NCBI RefSeq assembly: GCF_036669915.1 | Contig: NC_089316.1 | Coordinates: 26,463,325-26,527,324 of the forward strand | Direction of reading: 5' to 3' | Source: Pocillopora verrucosa | Lineage: Eukaryota > Cnidaria > Anthozoa > Scleractinia > Pocilloporidae | Length of the DNA: 64,000 nucleotides | Shown: positions 57,507 to 64,000 of the stretch, piece by piece | How the letters are laid out: each line of letters begins with the position of its first letter | Numbering within the stretch: the stretch's first letter is position 1 | Program-made: the position numbers and the translations under genes | The notes under the pieces: generated by a model | The model's database searches: none | Told to the model about the DNA's origin: nothing | Seen by the model: only the letters and a program-made list of their open reading frames with translations

Positions 57507-60421
57507 ATGAGAAGACGCAGACCCAATCAGTTATCCATTAAACCAGCGAAAGCTTATATCCTCGGGAAGGCTGGAGTTGGCAAATCGGGTAAGTTAAGAC
57601 CGATGATGAAATCTCGTAAGCACAATAAATTATTATTGCACCTTGGAGCTGTTCTATTGTTAAGAGATAACAAGAGTGCTAATTACCTCCGTATCTAAGT
57701 GTTTGTTCCGTTGTGATTGATTTGCAGTGAAGATCCAAACTACTTGATTTTCAGAGTTGACAGTACTTCTTTTAGTGCAATACCTCCATACAAAACCTTG
57801 CAAAGATTAAAAGTCGCTTCAAAACCACTCAAGTATTTCGATGCTGAGACTGAGGTCAGATACATGGAAAAACTGTGCGTTGTTTAAATGCCAAAATTGA
57901 GTCTGTGTGGTTTGAAAAAATGTGTTTCGAAGCAGATGGAGTTTTATCTTTCGATCGTTGTAGAAATCTGTCATTCTCAGTTCCTGTTGGACAAAAGTTC
58001 AGTCAAGTTATTTTATCAAATGACATTTGACACACTCTCTCTTTAGAAATGATCGTCTTTGTTTAATCACAACACATGATTGATTCTTTCGATCAAAGTC
58101 GAGTAGATTAAATTGAGTCCTCCATTATCAAACGCAGCTTCTCGATTGTTCTTCGAAGTGTTGCCTCGTAACGTTGAGTCATCACAATATTCATGTGCCT
58201 TCAAACAAGCTTGTATTAATTATAGAGGTTTATAGAGGCTATTTTGCGGGCTACAGATAAATTAATTTATTTCTCAAGGCGCATAAATCTGTTTTCAACA
58301 AAATCATTCACTCAATTATTTTCTGTTTCGATCTGTCGATCAAAAGTGTGAGAGGTCTTTAAAAAATATCTTTCCTCTGCTACTTTCACACCACAAAAAT
58401 TATTCGCCCAATTTTCAAGCGCTTGAAATTTTAGCTCCTTTCCCTCCATACGCATGCTCTTCCGGTGATTCTGATCTTAAACTCTCTGCCGAGTCACGGA
58501 TATGGGAAATTATTGTTACTAGTTTAAATCTGAAGAGACTGTTTTTTTAATCAAATAAACTACATTTTTTATAAGTAGGATGTTTGCAATGTATAAGAAT
58601 TTTTTTTAATGTATTCAATGACAACTTTCTGTATACAACAACTTTACGTATACAATTATTCACTAACCAGTTTAACTGATTTTTCCTCTAGCCCTGATTG
58701 TGAGGTTTATGACCAGGCGGTTTATTGGAGAATATGCCCGAGCGATAGGTAAGTGGATAATTTATATAAACAAGGGAATAGCCGGATTAGAATACTTATT
58801 CGTAAGAAGGCTTGTTTACTCGCACCAGTCTCTTTGCCGCTATTATTGCGCCGTTTACTATTTCCGCGCCGCGCCTCACTAACTGAACGCTGGGAACTAG
58901 CTAAGACATTGGATTTTATCTTACTTAGAGTAAAGAAGTTACGTCAAAATCGAATTATCGCCGGCAGGTCGCAATCGTATTAGCAACTTATTGACAATAA
59001 TTGATGTTTATAATGTTCTTTTTTCAGAGGGAACCTACAGGCATCATGTTGAAACAGACAATGAAGAAGTAGAGTTGGAGATCGCGGATACTGCAGGAGA
59101 GGTACGTTGTCATATTCATTTGTGTTTTAGATACATTTAAGTGCATTTGAACTAGTTTTAATAGAAATATTGAGTTACCAGTCATAGGCTGAATGATCAG
59201 CCGCCGGTCAGAAAATGAGCCCACGCTTCTCTCTCAAACGAGGTTCGAAGACTGAACTCGACAAAACGTCGGAAATCTGGGCAACTCGAGTCAGCGAAAA
59301 GGGCAAAAATGAAAAGCTTTATAATAGCAATGCAAGTTACGACAGTAAGTTTTTGTGAAGCTAACCCTGTACTTTTCTGCTTTCAGAACACGGCTGAGAA
59401 GCTAACTCTCATTTCTCGTCAAGGCGACATTTTCATCATTTTGTATTCCATCACCGATCGTTCCAGTTTTGAAGAAGCAAAGCGCATTGCTCGTTTCATA
59501 AAGGACAGTACCGCAGATTCTGTTGCCATAGCAATCGTGGCCAACAAGTGTGATCTCGAACATTTTCGGCGAGTTAAATATGAAGAGGGGAAAAGTCTGT
59601 CGATGGAACTGAATTGCGCTTTTCATGAAGTTACTACATCAGAAGACAATAAGCAGGCCAGAGAAGTTGTACAGAAGTCAGTGTCAAGTTTTATTCGAAG
59701 TCGTGAAAAAGTGAAAGATTCTGGAAATTTGAAAGTGCCTTCATTTGTAAAAAGGACTCCTTCGTTCGAGAAGAGCGAGAAAAAGAAGAGGTTAGGACGT
59801 TTTTCTCAAGACAGTTCCAAGACACTGTCCCGACCGTTTGAATTTCATACACGAATGAGGCGGATTGAAGAGGGAGATGGTGAGGATTACAAAGTAAACA
59901 ACAACAACAACAACAACAACAATAACAATCGTACATTCAATGCGTTTGATGGTAAAAATAATGACGGTGGGAATAAAAAGGATGCACTGTCCGGTGAAGC
60001 CAAAAACCGCACTCAAGGACCGTTTCACGTGGAAAAGGTGAAGAGCGTAACTTCTAAGAAGCTTCACTCACACACCGAAAAGACGGATGATTCGTTCAAC
60101 GAAGACAAACCTAAAGTACCTTTTACTGTTCATAAAGTTAAAGGTTCCTCCGCTGGAGAATTGAAGCGGCCTCTTCCTGCCGATAAATTACGATCTCGCT
60201 CATCGTATAATTGGACTGAAAATTCGGTTTCCGAAGAGAAGCCGAAGCAATCTTCGAGAGGACCATTTTCATTGGACAGACTTCGGAGTCAGTCGACTGA
60301 AAAGCTTCGGGCGTCTTCGTCGAGTGATCGGCCGAAGTCCAGTACTTCTTCGTTCACTCGTATGAAAGATGGACTGATGGGCAGAACGAAGGCCTTACGA
60401 AGAAAACCCATCTATCTATGA
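57507..60421 (+). CDS. RERG/RASL11-like Ras-family GTPase with long C-terminal tail
   Basis: Four coding exons, 57507-57588, 58692-58748, 59028-59101 and 59387-60421, join in phase to 415 residues. The P-loop is GKAGVGKS (20-27), followed by ALIVRFMTRRFIGEY, typical of the RERG and RASL11 branches. G3 is DTAGE (67-71) and G4 is NKCD (124-127). Mapped on Ras, position 12 is Ala, Thr35 is Ala45 and Gln61 is Glu71, so switch I lacks its magnesium-binding threonine and switch II is two residues short. Nucleotide binding is likely; normal hydrolysis and switching are doubtful. After the G domain (to about 175) comes a basic, Ser-rich tail of about 240 residues with an Asn run from AAC repeats. Three spaced units of the form PF-x3-K/R-x-K/R are seen (PFHVEKVK, PFTVHKVK, PFSLDRLR). 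There is no CAAX box, so any membrane contact would be through basic residues. Confidence 0.9.
59899..59930 (+). repeat. Coding (AAC)n tract
   Basis: A run of AAC/AAT codons gives eleven consecutive Asn residues in the tail of the GTPase. Confidence 0.9.
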
Positions 60422-60925
60422 TATCACAAGCACAAATTTGCGTGGGAATCCGTGTGTCCCTATGAAGCCAGGCCGCGCGCCATTCCAGCGTTTCCGCCTT
60501 GACAACTGGAAACCGGCCGAAGCAGTCTGAGCAGATTTTAAAAGATTGAATTACGCATCTAGAAAGATTTACTTGACGAACACGAGAAACAAGTCATTTA
60601 TAGAAAGAAATTATTATTATTATTATTATTGTCATATGAAATTAAATTCTTACTAGAGCAAAATCTAATTTATACAGTTTTGTTTTAGAGCTCGTAAAAT
60701 TTAAATTCTCCTCCAAGAGGGTTGTAGAGCGATGACCTTTGACATTTGCAATTTTCGCTCAAAACACGACCAAATTTCTTTCCCCACATCAAAATCGGGG
60801 TAAGATAAATCTTCTTTTTTTAAATCTTTTTTTAGGATTTATCTTGTAGCATTAATGAACCATGATATATGTTTTCTACTGTGACGTTTAATATTCACTC
60901 TCAATTTTTTCCAAATTACCTGAAA

Positions 60926-60931
60926 AATAAA
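60926..60931 (+). terminator. Possible poly(A) signal AATAAA for the GTPase gene
   Basis: A canonical hexamer about 505 bp past the stop; an AATTAAA variant lies nearer, at about 60640. Confidence 0.35.
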
Positions 60932-61201
60932 TTCAGTTACGCTTGTGTTGAACAAATCAAATGACATTAGAGATTCCTCAGGTCTGCCGCGTGATCTTTT
61001 GAAAACTGGAAACTTAAATACTTCGGGGTTTGAAAATTAATAACTAAAAGCACTTAACTAACTCAAATGGCAGGTTCACGTTTAGCATTAAAATTGTGTG
61101 GAAAAAAAAAGAGATGTCATTCAATTTTTTTGCGCGACGCATCGGTCCCTCGCGGTACTTTTGACCTCCCCCTGCCTCCCAGGAGTCTAACTAGGTGCCA
61201 T

Positions 61202-61389
61202 GGTAATTTGGTGTTATCAACCGAGTTGATAACGTAAATTGGCCACCGTAAAGAGTTTAAAGGCTGACGCTTCGAGCGTTAGCACTTCGTCAATTGCTCT
61301 GACGAAGAGCCAACGCTCAGATGGCAGCCTTTAAACTCTTAACGGTGGCCAATTCACGTTATCAACTCAGTTGATAACACCAAATTACC
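61202..61389. mobile_element. 188-bp foldback (palindromic) element
   Basis: The left arm GGTAATTTGGTGTTATCAAC and onward is mirrored by a right arm ending GATAACACCAAATTACC. The arms pair over almost their whole length around a small loop near 61295, with a few mismatches. One arm of the same family occurs inside the nested insertion near 20.7 kb. Confidence 0.9.
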
Positions 61390-63739
61390 TCGCTATACTC
61401 TCCCACCGACGCAGCACCACAGTTTGTTTAGAAACTTACACCCTTTATAAATAAGTACCATCCCCAACTCTTCATTGGCAAACCTCAAGATAAGCACCGT
61501 CAGCATGAGACAGCGTAGGACGAGTTTTTTTTTTCTTTTTTTTCATTTTTAAGGAAAGTATATAGTTCATCACCAACTTCATAGTGCCATCTAAATACAC
61601 CTTTTCTGCGCAAATGATCGGTGTACATGTCTTTAAAAAAAGAGAGAAAGTGCGTATACCGTAGTTGAGGAAATTGTTCACCACCGTCAATTGAGCGTAT
61701 TGTTATCCCTCAGCAGTGGCCTGAGAAGAGTGGTTGCAGGCGAAAAAAGAGGGTTGGGACCTAGGGAGAGAGAATGACAGATTCCCTCGCCTCTCCCCTC
61801 CCCCCTCCTTCGTCAGACTCTCGCTACTTTGCCCGTCCTTTGTAATCGAAAACCTCCAGACATATGCTAATGTTCCAGAATTTTTAGAATTCACTCTTAG
61901 TGCCATGGAAATCGGAATAGGTTGCAGCCCAACTAGCCACTTGACTTGAGTATGAAATTAACCTATTCATCTTTCTGATCTCAATGTGTATTCAAGATAA
62001 ATTTAAACAATGTCGTTCGACTAAATATTTGAGTTGTATCAATAGAGCGGCTTGTCTTATTGTTGGAGTAAGTTCTGCAAGTGTTACATCACAAATTTCT
62101 ACAAAGTTCTCACTGGCTACATGACAATTCGCAAAAATTTGTTCAAATTCTGAAAACGATCGGTCACTGATCATGCAAACATTAATAAGGCATTTTTTTA
62201 ATTCTTCTCTTCTGAATAAATTAAATTAGTAGAATAAAAAGAAATCACTGTGGCGTTACAACGTCAGCAGGTTTTATTCAACGATAGATTTTGCCGGAAA
62301 GCTTCCGATTCATTGCTCATTTGTTTACAACGCGAAAACAGTTCGTATGTAGTAGAATGATCTTTTTTATACAAGATTCGCTGCTGTTTGTAGCCAAGGC
62401 GCTGAGTACGCCAGTCGAGCAGGTAAGGTATATTTTTGTAGTTACCTCGCCAATCGATTACTGTGTATGTGTCCTAGATTCAAGATTTAAACGCGTCCTG
62501 TCTGTCTCACTGAATCAGCTTACCGACTGTTCCTTTATAAAAAGTAGAAACCCAGTGTTCCACACGCGAAAAAAGACACAGTTATTTCGTAATTATAACT
62601 CTATTCCATCTTAAAAAATTATAGTATTGTGCACCCTTTGTCGTAATGTTTATATGCTTAAGTATGGTCAAATGATTTAAACTTCCTGCCGTGTAACCAT
62701 CACGTTTATCATCTCGAGGAACTCAGAAAAAGTGTATTATAATCTTTGTGAACCACAACTTTTCTCTAAATCAACGGCGATGTTATACGAGCTAGATATG
62801 TATATTGTCATCTCTGCAGATCCAGTTCGTCTTTTGCATGCTGTTATGTTTCCCGCTTGGATCCGTATATCGCACAACATTACATCCGAAAAGGGTGTCA
62901 GCAAATACACGCTTGGCAATGACAATACTTTGGGGCCTTTTTTTAGGCTGGATATGTTTAGGAAGGTAGGATTTTAATTCTGAAACATTTCGTAAAATTT
63001 AGTTGAGCTTTCCGCTTCGCTTAATGCATATATTACACTTGGTTTTTGCATGAGTAGTCATTGGCTATGATTTGAGTATTTACATTTGACTTATTTTAGT
63101 GCTCAAGGTTAAGAAGTGTCAGAAACATGGGAAAATTTTTTCTCAGCAGGGTGTCCTGAATCGACTTCTTAGCTTCCTTATTTCATGTCAAGGAAATTTC
63201 TATTCATACTATAAAGATTTCTAGAACAATATCTCAATTAACTTAATATATGCATTAAGACATCTTTGTGTTTTGGCTGTCTTTGTTGGTTTCATATAGT
63301 AGACAGATATTTTCTGCCAGAAAAGAGCGCATTGCAATTGAGTGTTATAAAAACAAAGTCAAAGAACTGCAAACGGATTTTAACGCCATTTAGGAGTCGG
63401 ATATTTCGGCCACAACAGTGCGCATTGCAATTGCGTGTTATAACAACAAATCAAAGTAATAAAAACAAGTTTTAACACAAAAGGAATACCTTGAACAGTC
63501 AATTAGATCTCAGAGTAAACGCAAGCAAGCAACCTAAAGCGCGGGAAATCGCCTGTGACAGTCTTGCACTGCTCGAGCGAAGGAATTGGTCGGAATGTCA
63601 ATCACAGCCGTGGCGAGGCAAGCCGTATTATTTTCGATGTTCAATTGAAAATTGTCCTATTGCGCTAACAAATCTCGTCTCTTCATTGACTTGATAGGTG
63701 AGCAGGGAGATTTCTATTTTTCCTTTTATTTTCAGCGAA

Positions 63740-63813
63740 ATGATTATCCTGATTCTAGTGTGTGCACTCTGTTACGGGTTCACAGTGAGTGTTAATCCAA
63801 AGAAAGTCCACAA
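63740..63813 (+). CDS. First coding exon of a secreted or membrane protein, continues past window
   Basis: An acceptor (TTTATTTTCAG) ends at 63735. ATG at 63740 opens a hydrophobic signal peptide, MIILILVCALCYGFTVSV, then NPKKVH, and the exon ends at a consensus donor CAA|GTAAGT (63814). The phase leaves two bases. Only about 24 residues are present, so the family cannot be named. A noncoding exon ending at 62422 may belong to it. Confidence 0.5.
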
Positions 63814-64000
63814 GTAAGTAAAACTGCACTTTGGTCCTTGATCCAATATTATTTCAGTTGAAACGTCTTATACTGGCGTCTCAATGGCTCATAATACCTA
63901 CCCACCGATTGCCCTACAGCCATTATGTCGTCAGATCTAATAAGACGGTCAAATGAGCGGACTTTTGAAACGGCTGAGAGGCAGCCAAAATAACAACCCA

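Larger units (their letters stand above)
60422..63735. other. Intergenic region with a long palindrome
   Basis: No gene is recognised. It holds an (ATT)n run near 60612-60630, a foldback element at 61202-61389 and a donor-like site at 62423 (GAGCAG|GTAAGG) that might end an untranslated exon of the next gene. Confidence 0.5.

Noticed and set aside
1-64000. CRISPR arrays, operons and ribosome-binding sites
   Set aside because: The window is clearly animal DNA with introns and poly(A) signals; the direct repeats seen are minisatellites or transposon copies, not spacer arrays.

Overview
This is eukaryotic nuclear DNA, almost certainly from a cnidarian and most likely an anthozoan such as a coral or sea anemone. 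The reasons are AT-rich sequence with long introns bounded by GT-AG, a large single-exon NACHT-LRR receptor of cnidarian style, an intronless Shaker-type potassium channel, a metabotropic glutamate receptor, and many short nonautonomous DNA transposons. Species identity cannot be fixed from the sequence alone. There are no operons; all calls rest on open frames, splice-site phase and remembered family motifs.

Layout. 1-9 kb: a minus-strand, multi-exon, transposase-like gene with SWIM-type and cysteine-rich pieces. It is interrupted by in-frame stops, runs off the left edge, and carries a complete 1,061-bp inverted-repeat transposon in an intron. 10.9-14.2 kb: a plus-strand single-exon 1,107-residue protein whose N-terminus looks like a four-pass connexin/innexin-type large-pore channel, followed by a 17-residue repeat linker, a NACHT ATPase and leucine-rich repeats. 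16.6-25.3 kb: a minus-strand PHF7/G2E3-like PHD-RING gene with seven coding exons and a probable noncoding first exon. 26.7-28.1 kb: an intronless Kv1/Shaker channel, minus strand. 36.0-40.6 kb: a minus-strand metabotropic glutamate receptor of three coding exons, with a possible extra tail exon at 30 kb. 44.5-46.2 kb: the RNA polymerase III subunit POLR3K in three exons, plus strand. 47.6-48.2 kb: an orphan basic protein, minus strand. 48.2-57.5 kb: no gene recognised. 57.5-60.4 kb: a RERG/RASL11-like Ras-family GTPase with altered switch residues and a long tail. 63.7 kb: the first coding exon of a secreted protein that continues past the window.

The genes do not form a pathway; they are unrelated neighbours. 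The most unusual object is the channel-NACHT-LRR fusion, which joins a pore-like module to an innate-immune ATPase/LRR sensor and recalls the pore-plus-LRR layout of vertebrate LRRC8 anion channels. Three families of roughly 200-bp interspersed repeats, one with TTAA-flanked CCCTTTAACTCC termini like piggyBac MITEs, fill introns and intergenic DNA and include back-to-back and nested copies.
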